NCBI GenBank assembly: GCA_017861355.1
Contig: JAGFXQ010000027.1
Coordinates: forward strand, 1 to 17,891
Reading direction: 5' to 3'
DNA length: 17,891 nucleotides
DNA from: Bacillota bacterium
Lineage (GTDB): Bacteria > Bacillota > Clostridia > Lachnospirales > Lachnospiraceae
The position numbers were made by a program, and so were the translations under genes. The notes beneath the pieces were generated by a model. It was not told the origin of the DNA and did no database searches. It worked only from the letters and a program-made list of their open reading frames with translations. This document shows, one piece after another, positions 1-8,189 of this stretch. The number at the start of each line of letters is the position of its first letter. The stretch's first letter is position 1.

Positions 1-624
1 ACCAAAATAGTGAGAATAATTAGCCGGGTCGATCTGAATCGCTTTATCATAATCTGCCAGACTCTTATCGAAATCGCCTTTGTTGCGATAACACAATGCT
101 CTGCTGTTATATGCAACAGCGCTTTCTTCGTCCAAAGTAATTAGTCTGGAATAAGTTTTGATCGCTTCATCATACGAACCAATTGTCATCAGCGAACTGC
201 CGATATAGTACAATATATCCACATCCAGGGATGATAATTCACGGATTTCAAGTGCCTTGTTAAATTCTTCGAGCGCTTTATCATACTTCAGCATGTAGTA
301 ATAAGTGATCCCTTTACCACGAAAGATACGCTTGTTATTACGTTTCACAATAATGATATCTTTATTGACATAAGCTTTATCAAATTCCGAGATTGCTTCC
401 TCGTATTGCCCAAGCTTAATCAGGGACATGCCATAATCTATGTAATAGTCAGCGCGTTCGGGATTTTCTTTAATTGCTGAGCTGAAATAGGCGGCTGCCT
501 CCTCATAACTGCCATTCTCGAAGCTCTTCTTCCCATCCTCATAAAGGTTACCGGATAAGCTGCAACCGGAAATACTTACAGCAAGTATTATGCACATTCC
601 AACAGAAAGAAGCTTCTTCCTCAT
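1..624 (-). CDS. TPR-repeat lipoprotein, 5' part only (runs off the window)
   Basis: The reading frame stays open from an ATG at 624 to the window edge, giving 208 codons of an incomplete protein. It begins MRKKLLSVGM and has a hydrophobic stretch ending in a lipobox (SISGC, Cys21), so it should be a membrane-anchored lipoprotein facing outward. The rest is a run of about four to five tetratricopeptide repeats, recognisable by units such as YEEAAAYFSSAI, YEEAISEFDKA, YDKALEEFNKAL, YDEAIKTYSRL and FDKSLADYDKAI. TPRs form helical solenoids that bind other proteins; no catalytic domain is visible. A GGAGG ribosome binding site lies at 632-636, seven bases before the ATG, which fixes the start. 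The gene has its own promoter and lies beyond a terminator, so it is probably not part of the sugar operon. The partner and function are unknown. Confidence 0.85.
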   Translation of the reverse strand, partial: MRKKLLSVGMCIILAVSISGCSLSGNLYEDGKKSFENGSYEEAAAYFSSAIKENPERADYYIDYGMSLIKLGQYEEAISEFDKAYVNKDIIIVKRNNKRIFRGKGITYYYMLKYDKALEEFNKALEIRELSSLDVDILYYIGSSLMTIGSYDEAIKTYSRLITLDEESAVAYNSRALCYRNKGDFDKSLADYDKAIQIDPANYSHYFG

Positions 625-726
625 CCCCAAACCTCCACGGCATGTATATTAGAGTATCTTTAGTAAATTAGTATCCCATAATATTACAATTTATATAATT
701 TCTACCATATCTTGTAGCCTTGTATA

Positions 727-755
727 ATTATACTACATAATCCATTTAAAAACAA
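727..755 (-). promoter_or_regulatory. Putative sigma-70-type promoter for the TPR lipoprotein gene
   Basis: Read on the minus strand, TTGTTT (750-755) and a perfect TATAAT (727-732) are separated by exactly 17 bases, the optimal spacing for the housekeeping sigma factor. Transcription would begin near 720, leaving an untranslated leader of about 95 bases before the ATG at 624. The -35 box is only a half match, and the region is AT-rich, so chance is possible. Confidence 0.5.
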
Positions 756-871
756 TAAAAGATTAACAGGTAACCGTGCCTACTTCCAAGTTAAATTTCT
801 ATAATAAAACCTTGATTTCCGAAACTTATATATGCAAATCAATAGCTAACAAAGGAGTTTGAGCTTATAAA

Positions 872-904
872 AGGGCTGTGCAAAATATTGTTTGCAACAG
901 CCCT
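872..904 (-). terminator. Rho-independent terminator after araB
   Basis: An eight-base perfect stem (AGGGCTGT at 872-879 with ACAGCCCT at 897-904), which two more G-C pairs can extend across a bulge, lies 13 bases beyond the araB stop codon. On the minus strand it is followed by TTTATAAGC, a short and imperfect U-tract. It probably ends the ten-gene operon, although the weak U-tract may allow some read-through. Confidence 0.7.
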
Positions 905-916
905 ATGTAAACCTTA

Positions 917-2596
917 CTATGATCTGCTTTTTCTAATTTCTGCTTTCATTGTTTTAAGTCGCTTCATGACGTCATTTTCTCCACAACCAAAGTAATCATG
1001 TAATATTTTAAACTCGTGATAAAGTTTCTGATAAGCTTCTACGTTTTTCGGGATCGGCTTATAGGTTTTCTCCTCTACTCCTCCCATTTTCTCGGCTGCA
1101 GCTGCGATGGTATCGTATCCACCTTTTTCACTTCCTGCTGCCACTGAGCCAAACATTGCGGCCCCAAGCGCCGGTGCCTGGTCAGAAGCTCCAATGAACA
1201 CCTCACGGTTTGTTACATCAGCATAAATCTGCATCATCATTGGATTCTTTTTGCTAATACCTCCACAAGCGTAAAGTTGCCCAACCCGGACGCCCGAGGT
1301 TTCAAAATTCTCAATAATAATATTCTTACCATAAGCCGTTGCTTCGATCAGGGCTCTGTATATCTCCTCGGGTTTTGTAGTTAGAGTCATTCCTAGTATA
1401 AGACCGGTCAAATCTACATCAACCAGGACAGAGCGATTCCCGTTCCACCAATCCAATGCAACCAGACCGCTTTCTCCTACTTTTAGTGCAGCAGCCTTCT
1501 CTGTAAGTAACTGATGAATATCGACATTATTCCTCTCTGCCTCCTCCAAATAGCTGGCAGGAATACAGTTCTTTGTGAACCATTCGAAATGATCACCGAC
1601 ACAGGATTGTCCCGCCTCATACCCATACAGTCCCGGTAACACGCCATCTTCTACTACCCCGCACATTCCTGGGACAATTCTCTCCTCTTTATCACAGATG
1701 ATGTCGCAGGTTGAAGTTCCAATAATCATGAGCAGCTTATTTGGTCCGGTTATACCAACCGCAGGTAGTGCTACATGTGCATCCACATTAGCTACAGCCA
1801 CCGCTGTCCCTGCCTTAAGTCCAGTCTTTACTGCCATCTGACAGGTAAGTTCACCTGCTTTCGAGCCCTGTGGGTAGATATCGGTACTAAGCTTTTCTTC
1901 TACAAAGTTCTGCATTCGAGGGTGAAGTGCTTTATAAAACTGTTTTGATGGATAGCCCGTTTGCTTATGCCATAATGCTTTATATCCTGCAGTGCAGCTA
2001 TTGCGCGCTTCTTTGCCTACTAGTTGCATTGTAACCCAATCTGCTGCTTCGATAAACCGATCTGCCAAATCATAGATCTCAGGAGCTTCCTCCAAGATCT
2101 GCATCACCTTGGGGACCATCCATTCGGAAGATATCTTTCCTCCATACCGCTGCAAAAAGTCTTCTCCCATCTCTTCCGCGATCCGATTCAAACGATTCGC
2201 CTCCTGTTGAGCCGCATGATGCTTCCAAAGCTTCACATAGGAATGAGGATTGCTTACAAGCTCCTTCCTAAAGCATAAAGGATTCCCGTCTTGATCAATT
2301 GGAAGTATTGTACAGGCTGTAAAGTCGACCGATAGCCCTATGATATCTTCAGCAGAAATCCCTGATTTAAGTACGACCTCCGGTATCGTTTGTTCCAAGA
2401 CCTCAAGATAATCTCCCGGATGTTCCAATGCCCAGTCTGGTGGTAACTTTGTACCATCAGGAAGGTATTCCTCCATAACTCCGTGTGTATATTCCTTCGT
2501 ACTTTGAGCCAGAATCTCTCCATTTGATACGTTAACGAGCACAGCTCTGCCGGACTGTGTTCCATAATCTATTCCAATTGTATACTTCGTACTCAT
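917..2596 (-). CDS. araB: AraB-type ribulokinase (FGGY family)
   Basis: This 559-residue protein, close to the usual ~560 of AraB, phosphorylates a 2-ketopentose at O5 with ATP. The N-terminal phosphate-binding motif is GIDYGTQSGRAV (8-19), followed by the AraB-typical GVMEEYLPDGTKLPPDW (39-55). NVDAH (270-274) holds the probable catalytic Asp272, GTSTCDI lies near 293-299, and the C-terminal FGGY-type signature is around 463-488. The protein is cytoplasmic. The ATG at 2596 has AAAGGA just upstream; fucU ends 34 bases earlier and araB is the last operon gene. E. coli AraB is known to accept D-ribulose as well as L-ribulose. With an L-fucose/D-arabinose isomerase in the operon and no araA or araD in view, I infer that D-ribulose is the substrate here and D-ribulose 5-phosphate the product. 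The family call is firm; the stereochemistry is inference. Confidence 0.93.
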   Translation of the reverse strand: MSTKYTIGIDYGTQSGRAVLVNVSNGEILAQSTKEYTHGVMEEYLPDGTKLPPDWALEHPGDYLEVLEQTIPEVVLKSGISAEDIIGLSVDFTACTILPIDQDGNPLCFRKELVSNPHSYVKLWKHHAAQQEANRLNRIAEEMGEDFLQRYGGKISSEWMVPKVMQILEEAPEIYDLADRFIEAADWVTMQLVGKEARNSCTAGYKALWHKQTGYPSKQFYKALHPRMQNFVEEKLSTDIYPQGSKAGELTCQMAVKTGLKAGTAVAVANVDAHVALPAVGITGPNKLLMIIGTSTCDIICDKEERIVPGMCGVVEDGVLPGLYGYEAGQSCVGDHFEWFTKNCIPASYLEEAERNNVDIHQLLTEKAAALKVGESGLVALDWWNGNRSVLVDVDLTGLILGMTLTTKPEEIYRALIEATAYGKNIIIENFETSGVRVGQLYACGGISKKNPMMMQIYADVTNREVFIGASDQAPALGAAMFGSVAAGSEKGGYDTIAAAAEKMGGVEEKTYKPIPKNVEAYQKLYHEFKILHDYFGCGENDVMKRLKTMKAEIRKSRS

Positions 2597-2630
2597 AATA
2601 AATCCTTTCCCCGTTCATTGATAAACCATC

Positions 2631-3074
2631 TTACAATTCGACGATTACACCTTTTTTTAAAATAATATTTGCATAGGTTGCCGTTTCTCCGCTTGCTATG
2701 ATCAAATATGCTTTCGAAGCTTCTCCGTAAAAATCCTGCCTCTCCAGCCATTTTATTGCTTTATTCCCTCTTTGATCCACTTCTGCAATTATCTTCTCAT
2801 AACTATCCCAGATTGGAACTGCCGTCGTATCTCCCTCTGATATCTTCATGAGTGCAACCGGTTGCATTATCAGTGTATCCAATGGAATCAGCTCCAGGAC
2901 TGCCCTCAGTAATTCCACTGTCCCGTGCCCGTCGGCTCGAAGAACAATGTTGTTTTTTCCAATAGTTTCTGCCGGAAAGTTTCCATCGGCAATGACTACT
3001 GAATCCCCATGACCCATTTCACATAATCTTTTTAACATTTCGGGAGAAATAATATTCGGAATTCCTTTTAACAT
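2631..3074 (-). CDS. fucU: FucU/RbsD-family sugar mutarotase
   Basis: This 147-residue protein matches the FucU branch of the RbsD/FucU family (E. coli FucU is about 140). Such enzymes interconvert the anomers of free sugars in the cytoplasm; FucU acts on L-fucose and RbsD also on pyranose/furanose forms of ribose. The signature MGHGD places the family's catalytic His at residue 22, followed by VIADGNFPAE with Asp30, RADGHG at 47-52 and the C-terminal TYANIILKKG (133-142). AGGAGA precedes the ATG by about seven bases. D-arabinose has the same C2-C4 configuration as L-fucose and lacks only the methyl group. I infer that the enzyme converts D-arabinose released by the neighbouring hydrolases into the form used by FucI. 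Specificity for fucose itself cannot be excluded from sequence. Confidence 0.9.
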   Translation of the reverse strand: MLKGIPNIISPEMLKRLCEMGHGDSVVIADGNFPAETIGKNNIVLRADGHGTVELLRAVLELIPLDTLIMQPVALMKISEGDTTAVPIWDSYEKIIAEVDQRGNKAIKWLERQDFYGEASKAYLIIASGETATYANIILKKGVIVEL

Positions 3075-3183
3075 TCATGATCTCCTAATCTTCCTGACTT
3101 GATTTTATTTCAAATATATTTTTTTTACTTCTATTCTTCAGTTATTCCTATACCAATCCTTTGTTCGTCAATAGTACTAATCG

Positions 3184-5607
3184 TTACAATAGTTCAATCT
3201 CAATCCCGTCCATATTCCCGTAAAGTACATCTACCTTCACTGACCTATCTCCGGATACCTTGTCTGTCTCCACCGTTATGGTTCCCCAAGCCTTCTGACA
3301 GCTGAAGAAGGTATGGAACTTATCCTGAGATATCAACGGGCTGATCTTCAATTTAGAACCAGGAAGATCACATTGATAACCACTTAGGGCTAACATGACG
3401 CCATAGCTTGCCAAAGACCTTGCGTAATGATGCCCGCATTCCACTTCATTCCAGGGACTTCTGCGCACTCCGTCGTGCCGATCTCGAACCGCTTTCACAA
3501 TGCTTAGCCCTTCTTCGAGAAAACCTTCCTGAATTAAATGCGTAGCCACCTGATATTCTATTCCCGTCCATACCTCATCACTATAGACAAATGGAATCTC
3601 AGGTCGATTTCCCTTTGGCCAAGTACAGATCAGAAGACCAGCCTCATCATTTAAAGCATAGGTTCGCTGCAGATTACAATGATCCTTCATTGATTTTTTA
3701 TAATTATTATCATAAATTGCTTTCGTTGCTTTTTTGATATGCTCCTCCTGCATTACGTATCCCAGGCCAACTAAATGTGCCAACTGCTGACCTAACAACT
3801 GATCGGCAAGACAACCGTCACCGTACTGATATTTGTGCGAATTCACATCTTCAATGCTCTGAATATAGTAACTGCCATTATAGCAACGATGATCAACTAC
3901 CTCAGACGCTCTCATCCACATCTCATAATACTCGCTGGCTTTTGCCGATTGTCCCAGATACTTAGCGATTTGTTCTCCCGCTTTCAGTGCAGCAATATAA
4001 ATGGAATTAACCAGCGTATTCATACCATAGAATTCAATATCATAAGTATTGTGCTGCTGACCATCCAAAGCACCGTCCTTGTCCTCATCCCAATATTTCT
4101 TAGCGAACTCCAGCACATTTTGTGCCTTTGGCCAAAGTTCCTCCAAAAACCCGTTATCTCCTGAGAATTTCCAGTCCCTGTACAATCGTATCACACTGCC
4201 GAGTTGACCGTCTGCAGCAGGGGGATATACCCAAGTCTCGTCCTGTAAATAAGTTCTGGCGCGAAAACTCATATTGCCTTCCTCGCTCGTCTCCTCCAGA
4301 AACTCCGTCCTTCTCATGGACTGCTCGAGTGTAGGATAGAGATAAGCCAATGATTGTGCATAGTTCCATACATGAGTGCAATTCCCATCACAACAGCCGG
4401 CATTTGCAAAGCATCCCTCATAGGCAAAAAATGTTCCGTCCTCAACCTGAAAACAGGTATTGCTTCGAATAACCGTCAGATTACTTGCAACTGCATCGAG
4501 GACATAATCAGGATAGGTCCCAAGAAATAAGCTGTTATGAAATTGAATCGTCAACTCCTCCAGTCGGCTAAAGTTCTTAACAAGATAATCCGCTGCATCA
4601 ACTGCTGAAGGATACAGACTCGCATAATAATTCTTGATCAGACATCGACCATTCTCCTTATAATCCTGAAGTTGATCCCAGGAGCGGATTCTCCATGGAT
4701 GACACCAGCTTAGAATAAATAAGAACTCCTCCGATTGACCCGGCTCGATGACTTTTTTCATACCCAGGGATCCGATTTTAATGTCACTCTGATGCATTCT
4801 GTTTCCATCACCTGATAAGCTTCTAACCTGATCCAATTCACCATCTTCCGAGAAATCGTTCCAAAAATCCTGTAAGCCATCCCACCAGGCTCCTTCATTC
4901 CAATACTCTCGGTAGAACACTTCCTTATCTCGTACAAACAGTCCCATGTCCATGTAATTCAAATCATCCTTTTCTTTACTCTGGGTAGTAAAGGAAAGTC
5001 CACGAAATTCTCCTTGATCTGTATAGGTATTCACGGATTCACCGTTAAATAATGGCTTATTCCATATATCTCTACCTGTATAATTACATAGATTAGCGAA
5101 GGACCCGACAATACTTACATTCTGAGTTTCGTCTGAGATATTCTTAACCGTATACTTAATCAGACCGCAAGGTAGAGCCGAATCTTCGACATTAAGCGGA
5201 ATCATTGGGGTATATGCCTCAAGAGAAATCTTTAACGGAACTTGATCATCCTGATAATCCACCCAGACAAAGGGGTATTCTCCTACCATTGTTGTCGCCT
5301 GAAATCTTGGTAATCCACCGATCTCCCATGCTGTAAAACCATGTGAATGATCAAAAGGTGGTACCATCTCACCCTCCAAGGCCTTCATCACGGTTTTCCC
5401 CTTACTATCTTGTGTACGCAGTGCAAAAAAAGTATATGGAGAATCCATTCCTTTGTTAGGCAAACCATGAAGCTCGAAGTCGGTAAAATTACCTCTGGAT
5501 CCGATAGATACATTCCCTGTGCCTATTCCGCCTAGTAGAAATCTTGCTGCTACTGCCTCCTTTGGCAGAATTCGTTGCCCTTTGCTTCTTATCAATTGTT
5601 CTCCCAT
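3184..5607 (-). CDS. GH116-family glycosidase (candidate exo-beta-D-arabinofuranosidase)
   Basis: This 807-residue protein has the two-part GH116 layout. The N-terminal beta domain carries the glycine-rich GGIGTGNVSIGSRGNF (26-41), and the C-terminal (alpha/alpha)6 domain (formerly DUF608) carries CTHVWNYAQ (410-418), HNTYDIEFYG (519-528), CLADQ (599-603), SDEVWTGIEY (676-685) and WNEVECGHHYARS (719-731). Asp602 aligns by motif with the acid/base Asp of characterised GH116 enzymes; the nucleophile Glu is harder to place. There is no signal peptide, so it should act in the cytoplasm. GH116 includes beta-glucosidases, glucosylceramidases and, as I recall, a bacterial exo-beta-D-arabinofuranosidase. 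Next to GH172- and GH183-type genes the last is the most attractive assignment. The ATG at 5607 has a GAGGAA site overlapping the end of the preceding gene, whose stop is only 12 bases away, which suggests translational coupling. Confidence 0.85.
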   Translation of the reverse strand: MGEQLIRSKGQRILPKEAVAARFLLGGIGTGNVSIGSRGNFTDFELHGLPNKGMDSPYTFFALRTQDSKGKTVMKALEGEMVPPFDHSHGFTAWEIGGLPRFQATTMVGEYPFVWVDYQDDQVPLKISLEAYTPMIPLNVEDSALPCGLIKYTVKNISDETQNVSIVGSFANLCNYTGRDIWNKPLFNGESVNTYTDQGEFRGLSFTTQSKEKDDLNYMDMGLFVRDKEVFYREYWNEGAWWDGLQDFWNDFSEDGELDQVRSLSGDGNRMHQSDIKIGSLGMKKVIEPGQSEEFLFILSWCHPWRIRSWDQLQDYKENGRCLIKNYYASLYPSAVDAADYLVKNFSRLEELTIQFHNSLFLGTYPDYVLDAVASNLTVIRSNTCFQVEDGTFFAYEGCFANAGCCDGNCTHVWNYAQSLAYLYPTLEQSMRRTEFLEETSEEGNMSFRARTYLQDETWVYPPAADGQLGSVIRLYRDWKFSGDNGFLEELWPKAQNVLEFAKKYWDEDKDGALDGQQHNTYDIEFYGMNTLVNSIYIAALKAGEQIAKYLGQSAKASEYYEMWMRASEVVDHRCYNGSYYIQSIEDVNSHKYQYGDGCLADQLLGQQLAHLVGLGYVMQEEHIKKATKAIYDNNYKKSMKDHCNLQRTYALNDEAGLLICTWPKGNRPEIPFVYSDEVWTGIEYQVATHLIQEGFLEEGLSIVKAVRDRHDGVRRSPWNEVECGHHYARSLASYGVMLALSGYQCDLPGSKLKISPLISQDKFHTFFSCQKAWGTITVETDKVSGDRSVKVDVLYGNMDGIEIELL

Positions 5608-5619
5608 ACGGTTTCCTCT

Positions 5620-6942
5620 TTATCTTTCTAATTCTAATTCCATCATTACAGTGTTATATACGGGGTCAAAGATCGACATTATAAATCCAATTTTTTTACC
5701 GTCCTTTGACACCCACTTTGGATTCATAAAAGCACCATACAGACTGGGGAAATCTTTCTGTGCGGCTATGATTACAGATTTTGAATAAGGACCATAAATA
5801 TTCTTAGCACTTCGCATAACCAGATTGGCATTGCCATCAATGTAAGTGACCAGCCATTCCTCAAGATAGTCACTATACAGGAAGGACATCTCACCAACTG
5901 CCTTGGGCAGTATATTGTATGCTCCGTACATTGCATCCTGCCCTTTCTCATAAATCGGCTCGCCGGAATCATCAAAGCCTATGAGGTATTCATAAGCATC
6001 AAAGTTCTCATAGTCTTTCACCGGTACCCTCATTAGTTTTGCGGAGCCATTCCGTCCACCGGTAATACCCGGAATATAGATATAATCACCTATGGTTACC
6101 GGTGCCATCTGGCAGAAGTTGCTGTCACCCGGCCATTGAAGGTTCTTCATGACTTCCCAATTTTCTCCACCATCTACACTCTTCGCGATGGATCCATAGT
6201 TGCAATCCCAACCTCCCGGGGTACCCCAATGACGTACCGACATGAAAGACATATAAAGAGTATCCCCAATGGCTAACCCTCCGGTAGGAATCGTTGTCAT
6301 CTCCAGGTTATCCACCTTACGGCTGGGTATCAGTTCCTTAGCATTCTTAACACCGGGCATGGATATCATCCTGTCAAATAATATTCCGTCGGTATAGTCC
6401 TCATCAGTAGTAACCGCAAGAACGTTACTTCTCCAGCCACCAATCATACCCTCATTCAGAAAGGTATCGCCATATGCAATATAAGTTTTATCTCCTTGAT
6501 TAAATGAAATACCGAGATCTGTTCCACCTACTCCGTAATTCGTCTTCGTCTGATTGATGGAATACTCTCCTGTCTGAATGGCAAGCATATGTATATTTTT
6601 AATAATGTTGAGATTATACTCATCCTTGGGATCATTCAATGGCATATACGTTAGGTTCTTTGCCTTATGACCTTCCAGAATCAACACCGCTTCCTGCACT
6701 TTTTTCTCTGAATCAGTTAGGGACGGTGACTTATCGCTCTGCTCCTTTTCCTCTGCCTTCTCTTCTGTAGTCGGAGTGTCTTCTGTCTTTTCCTCTGTCT
6801 CCGCATTCACTTTCTCTTCCTCTTGCACTACCACCGGAGTAGTCTCCAACGGTGCTTGCCTATTATTTGCACTACATCCCGATAGGAAACAGACTGCAGA
6901 TAACATAATTGCAGCCAATAATAACTTCTCTCTTCTAATCAA
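5620..6942 (-). CDS. DUF4185/GH183-type surface lipoprotein (candidate endo-D-arabinanase)
   Basis: This 440-residue protein starts with a lipoprotein signal (hydrophobic residues 7-20, lipobox LSGC, Cys23), then a Glu/Thr/Lys-rich linker (about 30-85) that would lift the enzyme off the membrane. The C-terminal part is a DUF4185 beta-propeller-like domain with the hallmark GTDLG (140-144), AYGDTF (156-161), the TTIPTGG turn (216-222), SVRHWGTPGGW (235-245) and an Asp-box-like SVDGGENW (255-262). Acidic residues in the first two motifs are likely catalytic. Part of DUF4185 is classified as GH183, endo-D-arabinofuranases of mycobacterial-type arabinan, and related folds occur in sialidases. The translation start is a TTG, supported by the long ribosome binding site at 6948-6957. 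I infer that it cuts D-arabinan outside the cell and supplies the ABC importer. Family is fairly sure; activity is inferred. Confidence 0.82.
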   Translation of the reverse strand: MIRREKLLLAAIMLSAVCFLSGCSANNRQAPLETTPVVVQEEEKVNAETEEKTEDTPTTEEKAEEKEQSDKSPSLTDSEKKVQEAVLILEGHKAKNLTYMPLNDPKDEYNLNIIKNIHMLAIQTGEYSINQTKTNYGVGGTDLGISFNQGDKTYIAYGDTFLNEGMIGGWRSNVLAVTTDEDYTDGILFDRMISMPGVKNAKELIPSRKVDNLEMTTIPTGGLAIGDTLYMSFMSVRHWGTPGGWDCNYGSIAKSVDGGENWEVMKNLQWPGDSNFCQMAPVTIGDYIYIPGITGGRNGSAKLMRVPVKDYENFDAYEYLIGFDDSGEPIYEKGQDAMYGAYNILPKAVGEMSFLYSDYLEEWLVTYIDGNANLVMRSAKNIYGPYSKSVIIAAQKDFPSLYGAFMNPKWVSKDGKKIGFIMSIFDPVYNTVMMELELER

Positions 6943-6947
6943 AATTG

Positions 6948-6957
6948 TCTCCTCCCT
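6948..6957 (-). promoter_or_regulatory. Ribosome binding site fixing the TTG start of the GH183-type gene
   Basis: The minus strand reads AGGGAGGAGA, followed five bases later by TTG at 6942-6940. No ATG lies in frame before residue 13, and starting there would remove the charged N-region of the lipoprotein signal peptide. The TTG start is therefore well supported. Confidence 0.8.
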
Positions 6958-7041
6958 ATACTCTGATATTTATATTCTGGTTTCATAAGCTATAACAATA
7001 TAAAGAACAAACCCCCATCCACCACAGCAGGTCATATCAAC

Positions 7042-7083
7042 CATACTAGTTTTGATGGATAGGAGTTTCGAATTTCTAGTATG
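7042..7083. repeat. Inverted repeat overlapping the GH172 stop codon
   Basis: CATACTAG (7042-7049) and CTAGTATG (7076-7083) are perfect complements eight bases long, separated by 26 bases. The arm at 7076-7083 contains the GH172 stop codon. There is no U-run after either arm, so it is not a standard terminator; a 3' stabilising or processing stem in the 133-base gap before the next gene is possible. Confidence 0.4.
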
Positions 7084-8164
7084 CTTTATCGCCCCAGCCA
7101 AGCGTATCTTCATTAATTGGCAACCTTTTCTCCACAGGAAGAATTGGTTCAAATGGCAGATGAGGTTCTGTCTGGTACCAGTATGCTGTTGTTGACCAAT
7201 CATCACTCCTGTGATTTGCATGACCATGCTCAATTGTTACCTTGATTGAATCTTCAAACATAATCGGATCTTGGATATGATATCGGTAATAGGTAATCTT
7301 ACCCTTCCAATTATCCTTACCCCCAAGAATTAGACCATGATATGGTGCACAATACTCCTTCGTTGGGCACCAGGCCATGTTAACATAATCTTCAGTTCCG
7401 GTTCCGTGAAGTCTCGGCTGTGCTTCTCCGTCAATGAAGATCATATCATCCCCTTCCCCTGGCCAATCCCACAGACCGTCCGTATTCAGATTATGAATAT
7501 TAACATTTGCTCCAACATAGTGGCCTCGACCTTTTGCGTTCAATATGATATAGTTTTCCTCACCGGTTTTATTCTCCCCCGAGAAACACCAATCTCTATG
7601 AGTTTTAAATAATCCTTTATCCACACCCTGTGTTGGTAGCTCTCTATGCCATTGTGCATGGAAATGTAACAGTTCTTCCTTTGGTGCTTTGTATTCCTCA
7701 TAATCAACGTAATAATATAGGATTAGTGACGTATCTGCCTCATTTTTTACCGTCAATAATGCTCTTTCCTGAAAAGGCATGGGGAACCAGCAATTAAATC
7801 CCTTACCATCCTCTGGACTCATCTGCAAAGGAGCTGATACAAAATTACGGCTCATTGCATGCCCCATTCCAAAAAAATCACCAATGGGTGCTAAAACACT
7901 GGGTTCTTCTTCATTATCCCAATAAAATTGGAGAACCACCTTACGAAAGCTATCTTTTTCTTCCTTAAAACCATCGTTCATCATGGTCATCCAGATATGG
8001 GTGATCAACCCAGGAGCTTTGATGTCAGCAATAACAGCTGTATCACCTGGTTTGACATAGATTCTATCGTCGTTGCCACCTGTCCTGTCATAAGAAGATT
8101 CTCTCTTTCTTTTACCTTCTCTTGGTATCATAATATTTGATAAATCTGCCGCATTATTATTCAT
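7076..8164 (-). CDS. DUF2961/GH172-family glycosidase (candidate exo-alpha-D-arabinofuranosidase)
   Basis: The protein has 362 residues from the ATG at 8164. It carries the DUF2961 layout: an N-terminal SSYDRTGGNDD, the DFFGMGH segment, EGDDMIFIDGE before the hallmark HGTGTEDY, and a C-terminal RSDDWSTTAYWYQ followed by PH. The Glu of GTGTEDY is the likely catalytic residue by comparison with characterised GH172 enzymes, which build active sites between subunits of an oligomer. GH172 contains exo-alpha-D-arabinofuranosidases and a difructose-anhydride-type alpha-D-fructofuranosidase. There is no signal peptide, so it should work in the cytoplasm on imported oligosaccharides. A longer start at 8185 is in frame but lacks a ribosome binding site, whereas AAAGGAGG sits five bases before 8164. 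The preceding permease ends 25 bases upstream. The family call is strong; the substrate is inferred from context. Confidence 0.9.
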   Translation of the reverse strand: MNNNAADLSNIMIPREGKRKRESSYDRTGGNDDRIYVKPGDTAVIADIKAPGLITHIWMTMMNDGFKEEKDSFRKVVLQFYWDNEEEPSVLAPIGDFFGMGHAMSRNFVSAPLQMSPEDGKGFNCWFPMPFQERALLTVKNEADTSLILYYYVDYEEYKAPKEELLHFHAQWHRELPTQGVDKGLFKTHRDWCFSGENKTGEENYIILNAKGRGHYVGANVNIHNLNTDGLWDWPGEGDDMIFIDGEAQPRLHGTGTEDYVNMAWCPTKEYCAPYHGLILGGKDNWKGKITYYRYHIQDPIMFEDSIKVTIEHGHANHRSDDWSTTAYWYQTEPHLPFEPILPVEKRLPINEDTLGWGDKAY

Positions 8165-8169
8165 AACAT

Positions 8170-8175
8170 CCTCCT
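8170..8175 (-). promoter_or_regulatory. Ribosome binding site deciding the GH172 start
   Basis: AGGAGG on the minus strand lies five bases before the ATG at 8164 and inside the longer in-frame reading from the ATG at 8185. The upstream ATG has only AGGGTC directly before it. The shorter 362-residue protein is therefore preferred over the 369-residue one. Confidence 0.8.
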
Positions 8176-8189
8176 TTATAAACATGACC

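Larger units (their letters stand above)
625..916. other. Non-coding spacer between araB and the TPR gene
   Basis: This 292-base AT-rich spacer holds the araB terminator (872-904), the TPR gene promoter (727-755) and its ribosome binding site (632-636). I see no open reading frame with a plausible start signal, no RNA gene and no repeat in the remainder. Confidence 0.7.

Noticed and set aside
3110..3183. TTGACG in the gap before fucU as a possible -35 box for an internal promoter.
   Set aside because: The sequence 17-18 bases downstream (GGAATA/GAATAA) is a poor -10 box, and the TATAGG nearby is only 13 bases away.
6982..7010. Possible internal promoter before the GH183-type gene (TTGTTC, 17 bases, TATGAA on the minus strand).
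   Set aside because: Only three of six bases match the -35 and four of six the -10 consensus; AT-rich DNA gives such matches by chance.
7076..8185. Longer 369-residue form of the GH172 protein starting at 8185.
   Set aside because: That ATG has no ribosome binding site, and the strong AAAGGAGG lies downstream of it, correctly spaced for the ATG at 8164.
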